Origin: Acetobacter oryzoeni
GTDB lineage: Bacteria; Pseudomonadota; Alphaproteobacteria; Acetobacterales; Acetobacteraceae
Direction of reading: 5' to 3'
Length of the DNA: 64,000 nucleotides
Assembly (NCBI RefSeq): GCF_004014775.2
Contig: NZ_CP042808.1
Location: 310,001 to 374,000, forward strand
Shown: positions 1 through 9,222 of the stretch, in pieces
Layout: each line of letters opens with the position of its first letter
Numbering within the stretch: position 1 is the first letter of the stretch
Program-made: the position numbers and the translations under genes
Notes under the pieces: generated by a model
The model's database searches: none
Seen by the model: the letters and a program-made list of their open reading frames with translations, nothing else
What the model was told of the DNA's origin: nothing

Positions 1-105
1 TCTGGCGCGGCAGGCAACTTTACAGAAATAGCTAAAATTCTGCTGTTTGTGTTTGTGGTGCTGCTGGTAATCAGCCTCTTTTTTGGCCGTACACCCCGAA
101 CCTGA
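1..105 (+). CDS. DUF1328 small membrane protein, C-terminal part
   Basis: The window opens inside this gene. The last 34 codons are visible, in frame 1, ending in TGA at 103-105. They encode a Gly/Ala-rich stretch, then one hydrophobic segment ending in a short basic tail after a Leu-Phe-Phe-Gly-Arg turn. This matches the C-terminal half of the DUF1328/YtjA family of two-helix inner-membrane proteins of about 55 residues. The family has no established function. The start and first helix lie outside the window. Confidence 0.7.
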   Translation, partial: SGAAGNFTEIAKILLFVFVVLLVISLFFGRTPRT

Positions 106-114
106 TTTCAGCCT

Positions 115-1074
115 TTATTCAGATGTGTTGTGTGGTGTGCGGTGGGCTGCCGTGCACCACAGCACACCTGTTATCAGGCAGATAATGGCGCAAAACTCTA
201 CAAGACTGGGCCAGCGATGCGCCCATACAAAGCTGTAAAGCAGGGCAAACAGCGTTTCAAAAATAATCATTTGCCCGGAAAGCGTGAGCGGCAGCAGGCG
301 GGAGGCTCGGTTCCATAACCCGTTGGCCACCACAGAAGCCAAAAGCGCCGTAGCACTACACACGCCCCAAAAACGTGCCCAATCTAGCCAGGCATGGGGC
401 GCAGCATGCAAAACAAAGGCAGGAATAACCAGCACAAGAGCAAGTGCGCCGGTAACAACGCCTGTTAGCAGAGACCAGTCATGGTCACTCACGGTAGAGG
501 TTTTTAACAGCCAGCGCGTGTTTTCAACGGCATATAATGTCCATGATGCCAAAGCCCCTACAGCACAAAGCAATCCAATAACTTGGGTAGAAAAAGCCAC
601 CGGGTGCGCCGGAGTGGCTGCTGCATGAGCTGTAAAACTGCGCGAGACAATAAGCAGAATACCAATAATACTAAGGCTCATGGGGGCAGCAATCTGTTTG
701 ATACGGATGCTACTGCCCGCCCGTATGCCCATAATCAGCACAGCAATGGGTAAAAACCCAATAATAAGCGTGGTTACAGGGCCGCCTACGGTTGTAATGG
801 CAGTGGAAAGCAGAATGTAATACAGAACATTGCCCAGAATAGATAAGCGGATAAGCGCAATCCACTCGGCTTTTCCCAGAATGTTTTTAAGAATATTCCA
901 ACGGGGCAATAACAGGGCCAGAGAGATCAGACCATAAACAATGTAACGCCCGGCTGTCATTTGCAGAGATGTAAAATCATGCAGCAGCAGGGGAACAATA
1001 AATACAGTGCCCCATAACGCACCGCTTCCCATACCATTAAGCACACCAAGGGTGAGAGAGCGGGAAGATGTCAT
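115..1074 (-). CDS. EamA/DMT-family permease
   Basis: A 319-residue polytopic protein, the usual size for the 10-helix drug/metabolite transporter superfamily, with two tandem EamA-type halves. The N-terminus has the Gly-rich Gly-Ala-Leu-Trp-Gly motif typical of helix 1, and hydrophobic segments follow throughout. Such proteins usually export small metabolites such as amino acids or nucleosides, but the substrate cannot be read from sequence. The start is ATG at 1074. It converges on the DUF1328 gene with a gap of 9 bases. The 221 bases upstream hold only an inverted repeat, so it is probably transcribed alone. Confidence 0.85.
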   Translation of the reverse strand: MTSSRSLTLGVLNGMGSGALWGTVFIVPLLLHDFTSLQMTAGRYIVYGLISLALLLPRWNILKNILGKAEWIALIRLSILGNVLYYILLSTAITTVGGPVTTLIIGFLPIAVLIMGIRAGSSIRIKQIAAPMSLSIIGILLIVSRSFTAHAAATPAHPVAFSTQVIGLLCAVGALASWTLYAVENTRWLLKTSTVSDHDWSLLTGVVTGALALVLVIPAFVLHAAPHAWLDWARFWGVCSATALLASVVANGLWNRASRLLPLTLSGQMIIFETLFALLYSFVWAHRWPSLVEFCAIICLITGVLWCTAAHRTPHNTSE

Positions 1075-1240
1075 TTTATTCTACCATGCAAAAAACCGGA
1101 AAAGGCCAATTCCAGCTTTGTTTTGCCGGAGAAAGGTTCATGCCTGTCTAAAAGAGTATTGGGGCAGACACTATGCTTTTTGCAGGTATCAGCTACACGC
1201 CTGCGTGCAACGCATTGTGTGGGGTTTTTGCGGGCAGATT

Positions 1241-1280
1241 TAACGTGGCTTGCTGCGTTTACAGGCAGCAAGCCACGTTA
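1241..1280. terminator. 16-bp perfect inverted repeat downstream of glyS
   Basis: Arms 1241-1256 and 1265-1280 are perfect 16-base complements around an 8-base loop. The repeat lies 16 bases past the glyS stop. Neither side has a clear T-tract, so it may be a Rho-independent terminator without a tail, an RNA 3'-end stabiliser, or a bidirectional element. Confidence 0.5.
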
Positions 1281-1295
1281 AGATAATGTGGGTAA

Positions 1296-3356
1296 TTACC
1301 CCTCAATCTGGCTGAAATCTGCAATCAGCCGCATCATACGTACAACGCGGGAAAGCAGCTTCAAGCGGTTTAGCCGCAGTTCTGGTTCTGGAGCATTTAC
1401 CGTTACCACTTCAAAGAACTTATCCAACGGCTCGCGCAGGCTGGCGGCTTCGCGCATGGCATCGGTAAAGCGTTCGGCGGCAAAGTCCTTTTCTACGGCA
1501 GGTTCCACACGTTCCAGAGCGTCAAACAGGGCGCGCTCCTCATCCTGCGTGAACAGGGCGGGGTCTGGCGTATCTTCGTGCGGGCCGTCTTTCTTGTCTT
1601 CAATCCGCAGAATGTTGGCAGCGCGGCGCGTGGCGGCCAGCAGGTTTTTGCCGTCTTCTGTTTCCAGCATGTCCTGCAAGGCATGGGCACGGGCTAGTAG
1701 GCGCACGATATCCGTATCGGAATTATCAACGGAAATTGCGGCCAGACAATCATGCCGCGCCCCTTCAGAGCGTACCTGCACGCGCAGACGTTCGGCAATG
1801 AACTGCGGTAGCAGATCCAGATCAGGCGCATCTTGCAAATCGGCAGGCAGAGCTTCGGCTGCCAAAACAAACAGGCGCACCAGATCAAGCCGCAGATTGT
1901 TTTCACGGATCAGGCGGATAACACCCAAGGCTGCACGGCGCAGGCCGAACGGATCTCCCGAACCCGAAGGTTTTTCACCCGCAGCAAAGAAGGCTACCAG
2001 CATATCAATGCGGTCAGCCAGCCCCAGCACAACGGAAACCGGAGCAGTTGGCACCGAATCACCGGGGCCGCGTGGGGTGTATTGTTCGCTAATGGCCTGC
2101 GCTACGGCAGCACTTTCGCCGTCATGTTTGGCGTAGTAACCGCCCATCACACCCTGAAGTTCGGGGAACTCTCCAACCATGCCGGTTGTCAGGTCGGTTT
2201 TGCTTAGTTCAGCCGCGCGCTCGCAGTCGGCCTTGGGTGCACCCACCATGTCGGCCAGAATACCGGCCAGACGCACCATACGGCGTGTACGATCACCCTG
2301 AGAGCCCAAGCTGGCATGGAAGGTGATGGAATCCAGCGCCTTCAGGCGGGAAGCCAGCGTTTGCTTGCGGTCCAGATCCCAAAAGTGGCGGGCATCTGCA
2401 AAGCGGGCACGCAGCACGCGTTCATTACCGGTGACAATAAGCGTGCCATCATCTGCCGGAACAATGTTGGCCACAAAAGCAAAGCGCGGTGCAGCCGTAC
2501 CATCGCTGTTGCGCAGGGCAAAGTAACGCTGGTTTACACGCATGGAAACCTGCATCACTTCAGCAGGCAGTTCCATAAACTGCGCATCAATCTGGCCAAG
2601 GAACGGCACAGGCCATTCCACCAGCCCGGCCACTTCGTCTACCAACCCGGCATCTGGCACAATCTGCAGCCCTTCGGAGGCCGCCAGAGCGTTCAGGCCT
2701 TCTGTAATGGTTTTGCGGCGTTCAGCAGCATCCACCATTACGTGGCGGTCATGCAGGGTTTTCCGCCATTCCGCAGCGCTGGAAACAGCCACAGCACCGG
2801 GGTTGAGGAAGCGATGGCCCTCTGTAAGGTTGGTAGCCACCAGATTGTGCCCGTTATCTTCACCCTGAGCGAGGGAGAAAGGCACGGTTTCACCATCCAG
2901 AATGCACAGAATGCGGCGCAGCGGGCGCACCCATGTAAAGCTGCTGCCAGCCCCCCAACGCATGGATTTGGGCCAAGGGAAGCGCCGCAGCAGATCAGGC
3001 AGCACAGCCGCAATATGGGCCTGTGCGCTTACGGCTGGTTCTTCACGCTCCAGAATCCAGAACCCGTTCTGCAATGTGAGCGCATCGCGCGTTACGCCGT
3101 GCTTGCGGGTAAACCCATCCAGCGCCTTGTCTGGCGCGCCCTCACGCGGGCCGCGTTCAGAAACCGTGCGGCCGGGTACAGTGGCATCAATGTTCAGGCT
3201 GGCGGCAATACGGCGTGGGCCAGTGGCCGCCACGGCATTTTGCGGGTGAAGAGGGGCCAGAGCTTCTGTCAGCAGGCGTAGGAGGTTTTCTCCTGCCTGA
3301 CTTTGCATGCGGGCCGGAATTTCTTCAGAGAACAGTTCTATCAGCAGTTCGGGCAT
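1296..3356 (-). CDS. glyS: Glycyl-tRNA synthetase beta subunit
   Basis: Beta chain of the alpha2beta2 glycyl-tRNA synthetase, which charges tRNA-Gly with glycine. The beta chain contributes tRNA binding and aminoacylation support. The protein begins with the family hallmark Pro-Glu-Leu-Leu-Ile-Glu-Leu-Phe-Ser-Glu-Glu-Ile-Pro-Ala-Arg. About 686 residues is normal. I place the start at the ATG at 3356, because a longer reading frame (to 3437) would run into glyQ and adds no family sequence. The start is 4 bases beyond the glyQ stop, so the two subunits form one operon, probably translationally coupled. Confidence 0.97.
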   Translation of the reverse strand: MPELLIELFSEEIPARMQSQAGENLLRLLTEALAPLHPQNAVAATGPRRIAASLNIDATVPGRTVSERGPREGAPDKALDGFTRKHGVTRDALTLQNGFWILEREEPAVSAQAHIAAVLPDLLRRFPWPKSMRWGAGSSFTWVRPLRRILCILDGETVPFSLAQGEDNGHNLVATNLTEGHRFLNPGAVAVSSAAEWRKTLHDRHVMVDAAERRKTITEGLNALAASEGLQIVPDAGLVDEVAGLVEWPVPFLGQIDAQFMELPAEVMQVSMRVNQRYFALRNSDGTAAPRFAFVANIVPADDGTLIVTGNERVLRARFADARHFWDLDRKQTLASRLKALDSITFHASLGSQGDRTRRMVRLAGILADMVGAPKADCERAAELSKTDLTTGMVGEFPELQGVMGGYYAKHDGESAAVAQAISEQYTPRGPGDSVPTAPVSVVLGLADRIDMLVAFFAAGEKPSGSGDPFGLRRAALGVIRLIRENNLRLDLVRLFVLAAEALPADLQDAPDLDLLPQFIAERLRVQVRSEGARHDCLAAISVDNSDTDIVRLLARAHALQDMLETEDGKNLLAATRRAANILRIEDKKDGPHEDTPDPALFTQDEERALFDALERVEPAVEKDFAAERFTDAMREAASLREPLDKFFEVVTVNAPEPELRLNRLKLLSRVVRMMRLIADFSQIEG

Positions 3357-3360
3357 TATC

Positions 3361-4245
3361 TTACTTGTCCTCGCCAGCCAGCCAGGTTTCACAGCATAGC
3401 TTGGCCAGATTACGCACTCGGGCAATATAGGCAGCACGTTCGCTCACGCTGATAACGCCGCGCGCATCCAGCAGATTGAACAGGTGGCTGGCCTTCAGGC
3501 ACTGGTCATATGCAGGCTGGGCCACGCCGGCTTCTGCCAGTGCCACGCTTTCTTTTTCTGCATCTGTAAAGTGCTGGAACAGCAGGTCTGTATTTGCCAG
3601 TTCAAAATTATGGCGGGAATAATCTTTCTCGGCCCGCAGGAACACATCACCGTAGGTCAGGCCCGCGCCGTTGTAATCCAGATCGTACACGTTCTCTACG
3701 CCCTGCACATACATGGCCAGACGTTCCAGACCGTATGTCAGCTCGGTAGAAGGCAGGGTTACGGGAATACCGCCAACCTGCTGGAAATACGTAAACTGCG
3801 TGACTTCCATACCATCACACCAGACTTCCCAGCCAAGGCCCCATGCACCGATGGTGGGGTTTTCCCAGTCATCTTCCACAAAGCGGATATCGTGCAGTTC
3901 TGGGTCAATCCCGATGGCGCGGTAGCTGTCCAGCAGCAGTTTCTGGCTTTCTTCTGGCGTGGGTTTGAGCAGAACCTGATACTGATAATAGTGCTGCAAG
4001 CGGTTTGGGTTTTCCCCATACCGGCCATCGGACGGGCGGCGGCAAGGCTGCACATAAGCCGCTTTCCACGGTTTGCTGCCAAGGGCGCGCAAGGTGGTGT
4101 GGGGGGAAAGAGTGCCCGCGCCAATTTCCTGATCATAGGGCTGGAGAATGGCGCATCCCTGTTTGGACCAGAACTGGTGAAGGGTCAGGATAAGATCCTG
4201 AAAGGAAAGAGGCCGCTCAGTGGGGCGGGGAGACGCCGGGTCCAT
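3361..4245 (-). CDS. glyQ: Glycyl-tRNA synthetase alpha subunit
   Basis: Catalytic alpha chain (294 residues) of the heterotetrameric class II glycyl-tRNA synthetase, making glycyl-adenylate and Gly-tRNA. Recognised by the N-terminal Ser-Phe-Gln-Asp-Leu-Ile-Leu-Thr-Leu start, the Gln-Pro-Tyr-Asp segment, and class II motifs around Gln-Tyr-Gln-Tyr-Gln-Val and Gly-Leu-Glu-Arg-Leu. The start at 4245 is chosen over the longer frame (to 4434), whose first 63 residues have no family counterpart. First gene of glyQ-glyS. A 237-base region separates it from the divergent DUF2076 gene. Confidence 0.96.
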   Translation of the reverse strand: MDPASPRPTERPLSFQDLILTLHQFWSKQGCAILQPYDQEIGAGTLSPHTTLRALGSKPWKAAYVQPCRRPSDGRYGENPNRLQHYYQYQVLLKPTPEESQKLLLDSYRAIGIDPELHDIRFVEDDWENPTIGAWGLGWEVWCDGMEVTQFTYFQQVGGIPVTLPSTELTYGLERLAMYVQGVENVYDLDYNGAGLTYGDVFLRAEKDYSRHNFELANTDLLFQHFTDAEKESVALAEAGVAQPAYDQCLKASHLFNLLDARGVISVSERAAYIARVRNLAKLCCETWLAGEDK

Positions 4246-4482
4246 GATCAGGGTGCTACTCCGGTAGGTTACGTTATAATGCAGCTCATACATGCTGCGT
4301 GCGGGCACACCATACAGCCCCATGCGCCGAACCGGAAGAGAAGGCAGGCCATGGTGCAATTCTTCCTGCGCAGGGCTTCTTGCATCGCGCTTGTATCCGC
4401 GCCACATCTTGGACAGAGTGTTGGCGTAAAACAAAGGCTATAGCCGCCAGTGTTAGCCCCCAAAGGGCAGGGAAGGTATGGG

Positions 4483-5319
4483 ATGAATAACGACGAACGC
4501 GATCTGATCGAAAAATTCTTTGCGCGTGTAAGCGGCGCACCACAGGGCGGTTTTGCCAGTGTGCCCTCTACGCGGCCCAACCTGCCCCCGATAGACCCGG
4601 AGGCAGACCAGTTTATTGCGCAGGAATTCCAGAAATATCCGGAAGCGCGCTATCGCATTACCCAAATGGCGGTTGTGCAGGAAGCCGCACTGGTAGAAGC
4701 GCAAAACCGTATTCAGCAGCTTCAGTTCCAGTTGCAGCAGGCCCAGCAGGCTTTGCAACAGGCACAGCAGCAGCAGGGCGCCGGGCAGCAGAAATCTGGT
4801 GGTTTCTTTAGCGGCCTGTTTGGCGGCGGGCAGAATGCACAGCCACAACCGCAGCCAACGGCGGCTCCTCCGGGTTGGGGCGGTCGTCCTGCAGCAGCGC
4901 CCATGCCGCCGCAGTATCAGCCGCAGCCCATGCCGTATGGTATGCGCCCCTCCATGTTTCAGGGCGGTTCCGGCTTTTTGGGCAGCGCGCTTTCCACAGC
5001 TACAGGTGTTGCTGGCGGCATGATGGCTGCCAATGCGCTGACCAGCCTTTTCAGCGGGCATCATGATGCCGGTGCAGCAGGTGGTGATGCAGGCTGGGGC
5101 GGTGGTGCAGCCCCCACGGAAACCATTAACAATTACTATGGTGATGCAGGAGCAGGAGCAGGAGCAGGAGCTGGAGCAGCGGGCGCAGATCCGTTTGGCG
5201 GTGCTGGCACCAGCGCAGACCCCAACTTTGACGCGAACAGTTCTGACTGGGGCGGCGATGCCGGAGACGCTGGAGATGCCGGTGGAGACTGGGGTGGCGG
5301 AGATGATCAGAGTTTCTGA
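4483..5319 (+). CDS. DUF2076 family protein
   Basis: A 278-residue protein. The N-terminus (about 1-80) is the charged, helical DUF2076 core. It is followed by a Gln-rich coiled segment (about 75-105), a Pro/Gln-rich linker, a Gly-rich Phe-Phe-Ser-Gly-Leu-Phe-Gly patch, a hydrophobic segment near the middle, and a low-complexity Gly/Ala/Asp tail. The family is common in proteobacteria without a proven role, perhaps envelope-associated. The ATG at 4483 follows a GGGAAGG-like ribosome site; an in-frame start at 4450 is less likely. Confidence 0.85.
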   Translation: MNNDERDLIEKFFARVSGAPQGGFASVPSTRPNLPPIDPEADQFIAQEFQKYPEARYRITQMAVVQEAALVEAQNRIQQLQFQLQQAQQALQQAQQQQGAGQQKSGGFFSGLFGGGQNAQPQPQPTAAPPGWGGRPAAAPMPPQYQPQPMPYGMRPSMFQGGSGFLGSALSTATGVAGGMMAANALTSLFSGHHDAGAAGGDAGWGGGAAPTETINNYYGDAGAGAGAGAGAAGADPFGGAGTSADPNFDANSSDWGGDAGDAGDAGGDWGGGDDQSF

Positions 5320-5333
5320 TCGACCTCATTTAC

Positions 5334-5362
5334 AAAGGGCGGCTTTAAGGCCGCCCTTTTTT
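5334..5362 (+). terminator. Rho-independent terminator after the DUF2076 gene
   Basis: Stem 5334-5343 pairs perfectly with 5350-5359 (10 bp, GC-rich core) around a 6-base loop, followed by a T run that ends in the stop codon of the convergent regulator gene. It can serve both directions. Confidence 0.85.
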
Positions 5363-5855
5363 ATTTGGTCCCACTCATTGTTTGCATGAGTTCGAGAATT
5401 TTTTGGCGCATTTGGGCATCTGGAATACTGTAATATGCGCGCACCAGTTCCAGTGTTTCCTGATTTTTGAAAATATTTTTTGTATCTGTTGTAGAAGTTA
5501 CAGGAACATTTTTATCCGATATTGTGCCAAAGCTTTTACGTGTTTCCGAAAAGTGCGCATGTTTGTTGGAAACAGCTTCAGCGGGATACATATCATCAAA
5601 AAAGAAGTTGATCGGCACATCCAGCGCGCAGGCAATATGGTACAGCCGTGATGCACCCACACGGTTTGCGCCACGTTCATATTTCTGGATCTGCTGGAAG
5701 GTAATTCCCAAAGCTTCTCCCAGTTTTTCCTGAGAGAGGCCTAGCAGTGTGCGGCGTAGTCTTATGCGTTTGCCAACATGGGCATCAATGGCAGTGGCAG
5801 CAGCATGAGACTGGATCATGGTGGTGTCGATCGGTTCGTGCTCCGTGTGTTTCAC
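5361..5855 (-). CDS. XRE-family helix-turn-helix regulator
   Basis: A 164-residue DNA-binding protein. A Cro/C1-type helix-turn-helix occupies about residues 27-85, with the canonical Leu-Ser-Gln-Glu-Lys-Leu-Gly and Gln-Gln-Ile-Gln-Lys-Tyr-Glu-Arg-Gly pattern, followed by a Phe-Phe-Phe-Asp-Asp turn. The C-terminal half is a charged helical tail. This architecture is frequent in alphaproteobacterial regulators of unknown target. The frame opens with GTG at 5855, whose GAGG lies very close; an ATG at 5819 (residue 13) is an alternative start. Confidence 0.85.
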   Translation of the reverse strand: MKHTEHEPIDTTMIQSHAAATAIDAHVGKRIRLRRTLLGLSQEKLGEALGITFQQIQKYERGANRVGASRLYHIACALDVPINFFFDDMYPAEAVSNKHAHFSETRKSFGTISDKNVPVTSTTDTKNIFKNQETLELVRAYYSIPDAQMRQKILELMQTMSGTK

Positions 5856-6018
5856 GCCTCGAAACTTTTCATGCTTTCATGAAATGAGATGCTCAAGAAG
5901 ATTAATATTTTATAAAGATGTTAGTCATTTCCTCCAAAAGAAAAACAGTGCAGACACCTGTTTAAAAAGGAACTGCGTCATAAAATTAAAAAATGATGAA
6001 CTAGTAATGAATAAAAAG

Positions 6019-7665
6019 TTAGATTTTATTGCGCCGGAGAGGGGCTCCAAGCATTAGCAACGCACAGCATAGTAAAGGAACAGTTTGCCCGTAATGCCCG
6101 AAAAATGTGCGGGGCAGCGCAGCAGGTACAGCAGAAACAAGTACTCCTGTTTTGTCCCACCCCAATTTGGAAAGAAGATGGCCTCTACCATCAAACGCGG
6201 CAGAAATACCTGTATTGGCAGCTCTGACTATGGGCAACCCTTCTTCTACAGCCCGCAAGCGCACGGATTCCAGATGTTGGCGTGGGCCTGCACTATTACC
6301 AAACCAGCCATCATTCGTCACATTAGCCAACCAGCGCGGACGATCATGAGGGTTGGTGACATCGCCTGAAAAAATCACCTCGTAACAGATTAACGGACCA
6401 ACAGGTGGAATGTTGGCTAAATGCCATGTTTGTGGGCCCGGCCCAGCAGCCAATCCGCCTTGTGGTACAATCTGCAACGGAATGAAGGAGGGTTGATACT
6501 CTCCAAAAGGTACAAGGCGTGCCTTGTCATACACAGCACTTACGGCGCCATCGGGCGCCAAAGCTAAAACGGAATTGCGGTAACGCCCATTATCATCCTG
6601 GCGAAGTGCTCCAATAATTCCTGCATCAGCCCCCAGTGCCCAGTCCATAATAACTTCGCGGGCTTTGGGCGTATCCTGCAACAGATCATAGCCGGGAAAA
6701 GAGGTTTCTGGCCATAAAAACACAATAGGGCGGTAAGGTGTGCCAGAAGCTGCCTGCTGAATCTGAATTTGCCGCGCCTGCTGCACACCTTGGGCTGTAA
6801 GGCGCAGGTAATGCAAAAAGATATCTCTTGGGCGTAACCTGCCTACTTTTTCAGTTTCCGGCACATTGCCTTGCACCATAACAGCTATTGGGCCGGATTC
6901 TCCTTGGGGGTGAATGCTGTAAAAGCGTGCTGCCCCAACACCAAGCCAAAGCGCACAGGCCGCGAGACTGCCCACGTAAATTCTACGCCGCGCTGCAGAT
7001 GAGCAGCACGGTGTTGCTGATTGCGGTGTAAATGGCGTGTGCAGGTGTAGGCTGTCTAATAAGGCGCTCCCGCATAACAGGCTTACCAGTACAAGCGCCA
7101 AAGTCAGCCCGTCTTCCCCCATCCATGCAGCAGGTTGAATGAGCAGGTCCCCAACAGGGCCGGGTATGGCAAGGCAACTGCCCAGTGCATTCCACGTAAA
7201 GCCGCTGAATAAAAATGTGCGGCCCATATCAAACACTGTCCACGCACCGGCAAAAAATGCCAAACGGCGCAGTCCCGCAGGTACAAGCAGGCTTAACGCG
7301 GCTGGTGCGCCTACCATTGGCGCAAGAATGAGAGCACACCCCATGGAAGGGAAGGGTACAAACCACCAGAACTCATCCGCGCGGATGAGCACCGCATTAA
7401 CCAGCCAGTAAAGCCCTGCGGTGTAAAAGCCAAAGCCAAACAGGCAGCCAGCCCACGCCGCGTGTTTCCAGCTTGTTGTGGTGTTGAGTATCCGGCCCAG
7501 TATGCCAAAGGTTAGCAACAAAATAGGTAAAAAATGCAAAGGGGGTAGAGCCAGCGCAGAAAGAGCGCCAACCCCCAGCATAAACCCCATAAAACGCCAA
7601 TTTTCCCGCCAGCACCGGCGCAGGCGGGTATGCGCCGTTTGAAAAAACGCGGGCAGTTTTACCAC
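6019..7665 (-). CDS. lnt: Apolipoprotein N-acyltransferase
   Basis: Inner-membrane enzyme that adds the third acyl chain to the N-terminal cysteine of lipoproteins, the last step of lipoprotein maturation. The N-terminal ~250 residues form several membrane segments. The C-terminal half is a nitrilase-type domain. The expected Glu-Lys-Cys triad is visible: Glu320 in a Trp-Pro-Glu-Thr motif, Lys381 in Tyr-Asp-Lys-Ala-Arg-Leu-Val-Pro-Phe-Gly-Glu, and Cys427 in Ile-Cys-Tyr-Glu. 548 residues is slightly longer than the E. coli enzyme. The start codon is GTG at 7665. Confidence 0.96.
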   Translation of the reverse strand: MVKLPAFFQTAHTRLRRCWRENWRFMGFMLGVGALSALALPPLHFLPILLLTFGILGRILNTTTSWKHAAWAGCLFGFGFYTAGLYWLVNAVLIRADEFWWFVPFPSMGCALILAPMVGAPAALSLLVPAGLRRLAFFAGAWTVFDMGRTFLFSGFTWNALGSCLAIPGPVGDLLIQPAAWMGEDGLTLALVLVSLLCGSALLDSLHLHTPFTPQSATPCCSSAARRRIYVGSLAACALWLGVGAARFYSIHPQGESGPIAVMVQGNVPETEKVGRLRPRDIFLHYLRLTAQGVQQARQIQIQQAASGTPYRPIVFLWPETSFPGYDLLQDTPKAREVIMDWALGADAGIIGALRQDDNGRYRNSVLALAPDGAVSAVYDKARLVPFGEYQPSFIPLQIVPQGGLAAGPGPQTWHLANIPPVGPLICYEVIFSGDVTNPHDRPRWLANVTNDGWFGNSAGPRQHLESVRLRAVEEGLPIVRAANTGISAAFDGRGHLLSKLGWDKTGVLVSAVPAALPRTFFGHYGQTVPLLCCALLMLGAPLRRNKI

Positions 7666-7729
7666 GGCGCAAACCTTAGCTTACTGACTGACAGAAAAAG
7701 AAAACGGACGTTGAAAAAGCTGCCCGTTC

Positions 7730-8578
7730 TCAGTCCAGCGCATCGCGCAGGCGGCGTTCGTAGTGCCTGTAATATTTATCTGCCAGCAGTTCACTTTTAA
7801 CCAGAATAGCCACATCTGTGGTGTTGAACTGCGGGTCCACCACGGCGCCATCACCTACATAGCCACCTAGCCGCAGATAGCCTTTGATAAGTGGGGGCAA
7901 GCCAGCCAAGCACCGGCGCAGGTTCAGGCTGTGCGGGTCTGTGCGCAGCATTTCCACTTTCCGGTCTGGCAATGCACGTACGCGCAGGGCCGGAGGGGCC
8001 AAGTGGTTGTGATACAGATAAGTCAGCTCATCTGCCATTTTATCCGGGTCTGTTCCCGGTAGGCTGGCGCAGCCAAACAGCAGATCAATCTGATGCAGGA
8101 AAATGTAGGAGGCAATGCCGCGCCACAGCAACTGCATGGCTGTGCGCCCACGGTAGTTTTTATCTACGCAGGACCGGCCCACTTCCAGCAATTTACCGGG
8201 GAATTCTTTTAGCGGCGTAATGTCATACTCGCTGGAAGAATAAAAACGCCCGATTTTTTCTGCGGCATCACTTTGCACCAGCCGGTATGTGCCCACCACG
8301 CCCCGTGCGTCTGAGGCAATAGCGTGGTCAATAACCAGCAGGTGGTCTGCTACATTGTCAAATTCATCAATATCGCGTTTCAGGCGCAGGGTTTCGCCCT
8401 CGGGGCGTGCACCCATTTCTTCATAAAAAACGCGATAACGCAGGGCCTGTGCTGCTTCCAGCTCGGCCTCTGTTTCTGCAATGCGTACGCTCAGGGTGCC
8501 ACCACGCAGTTCAGGAAAGCCTTTGCGTTCCAGATCCAGCGCAGAAAGCCCCCCTCCGTTGTTGCGCGTTGCACTCAT
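7730..8578 (-). CDS. olsB: OlsB-like ornithine N-acyltransferase (GNAT fold)
   Basis: A 282-residue acyltransferase of the hemolysin-type/GNAT family. OlsB transfers a 3-hydroxyacyl chain from acyl carrier protein to ornithine, the first step of ornithine-lipid synthesis. The N-terminal domain has the Arg-Tyr-Arg-Val-Phe-Tyr-Glu-Glu-Met segment, a Val-Gly-Thr-Tyr-Arg-Leu strand, and a Leu-Glu-Val-Gly-Arg-Ser-Cys-Val-Asp motif before Tyr-Arg-Gly, all typical of OlsB. The start overlaps the stop of the upstream fur-like gene by four bases (ATGA), so the two are coupled. OlsA is not in the window. A different lipid N-acyltransferase specificity is possible. Confidence 0.8.
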   Translation of the reverse strand: MSATRNNGGGLSALDLERKGFPELRGGTLSVRIAETEAELEAAQALRYRVFYEEMGARPEGETLRLKRDIDEFDNVADHLLVIDHAIASDARGVVGTYRLVQSDAAEKIGRFYSSSEYDITPLKEFPGKLLEVGRSCVDKNYRGRTAMQLLWRGIASYIFLHQIDLLFGCASLPGTDPDKMADELTYLYHNHLAPPALRVRALPDRKVEMLRTDPHSLNLRRCLAGLPPLIKGYLRLGGYVGDGAVVDPQFNTTDVAILVKSELLADKYYRHYERRLRDALD

Positions 8579-9063
8579 GCAGCATTTCCTTTCTGGCGGG
8601 CGCGAGAGGATGTTTTGGTGCCCGGCTTTGCAGCGGATTTTTTGCGGCCAAACAGCTCCAGCCGCATGGAAACAAATTCAAAGCCCAGCCGATCCGCCAC
8701 TTTTTTCATCAAGGCTTCATGTTCCGGGTCTTCAAACTCTATAACCTTCCCATTATCCACGTCTATCAGATGATAATGGTGACGCCCATTTTCCGTTGCT
8801 TCATACCGTGCGCGCCCGCCGCCAAAATCTCGGCGTTCCAGAATGCCTTTTTCTTCCAGAAGGCGTACGGTGCGATACACCGTGGCCACTGAAATGCGGG
8901 AATCCAGCGTTAAGGCACGGCGGTACAGTTCTTCCACATCTGGGTGGTCGTCTGCTTCAGACAGAACACGCGCAATAACGCGCCGCTGTCCGGTCATTTT
9001 CAGGCCGTGTTCAACACACAGCTGCTCGATCCGCGATTCTGCCGACTGTGCCTTCAAGATCAC
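8575..9063 (-). CDS. fur: Fur-family metal-responsive repressor
   Basis: A 162-residue Fur-family regulator. The winged helix covers about residues 10-85 (Thr-Gly-Gln-Arg-Arg, then Ile-Ser-Val-Ala-Thr-Val-Tyr-Arg-Thr-Val). The dimerisation/metal part starts with a His-His-Tyr-His cluster and continues Asp-Asn-Gly-Lys-Val-Ile-Glu-Phe. There is no CXXC zinc pair, as in many alphaproteobacterial Fur/Mur proteins, so Fe versus Mn specificity is unclear. The C-terminus is a Lys/Arg/Ala-rich tail. It is first in a two-gene unit with olsB, an unusual pairing of metal sensing and membrane lipid synthesis. Confidence 0.88.
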   Translation of the reverse strand: MILKAQSAESRIEQLCVEHGLKMTGQRRVIARVLSEADDHPDVEELYRRALTLDSRISVATVYRTVRLLEEKGILERRDFGGGRARYEATENGRHHYHLIDVDNGKVIEFEDPEHEALMKKVADRLGFEFVSMRLELFGRKKSAAKPGTKTSSRARQKGNAA

Positions 9064-9222
9064 AAATCCTGCTTTGAGTTACAATTTGTGTTTCAGGTTT
9101 CAGGTAGCCGAAAGTGATAGGGTTTGTCCAATTTTACACTCGCTGGCAGTTTTTTTATGCGATGCAGGCCCCTATCTTTTGCAGATGAGCTTACATTTTT
9201 CGCCATTTTGTGGAGTTTTTGA

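Noticed and set aside
2316..3281. 321-codon open frame antisense to glyS
   Set aside because: Lies entirely within glyS, low-quality composition, no ribosome site.
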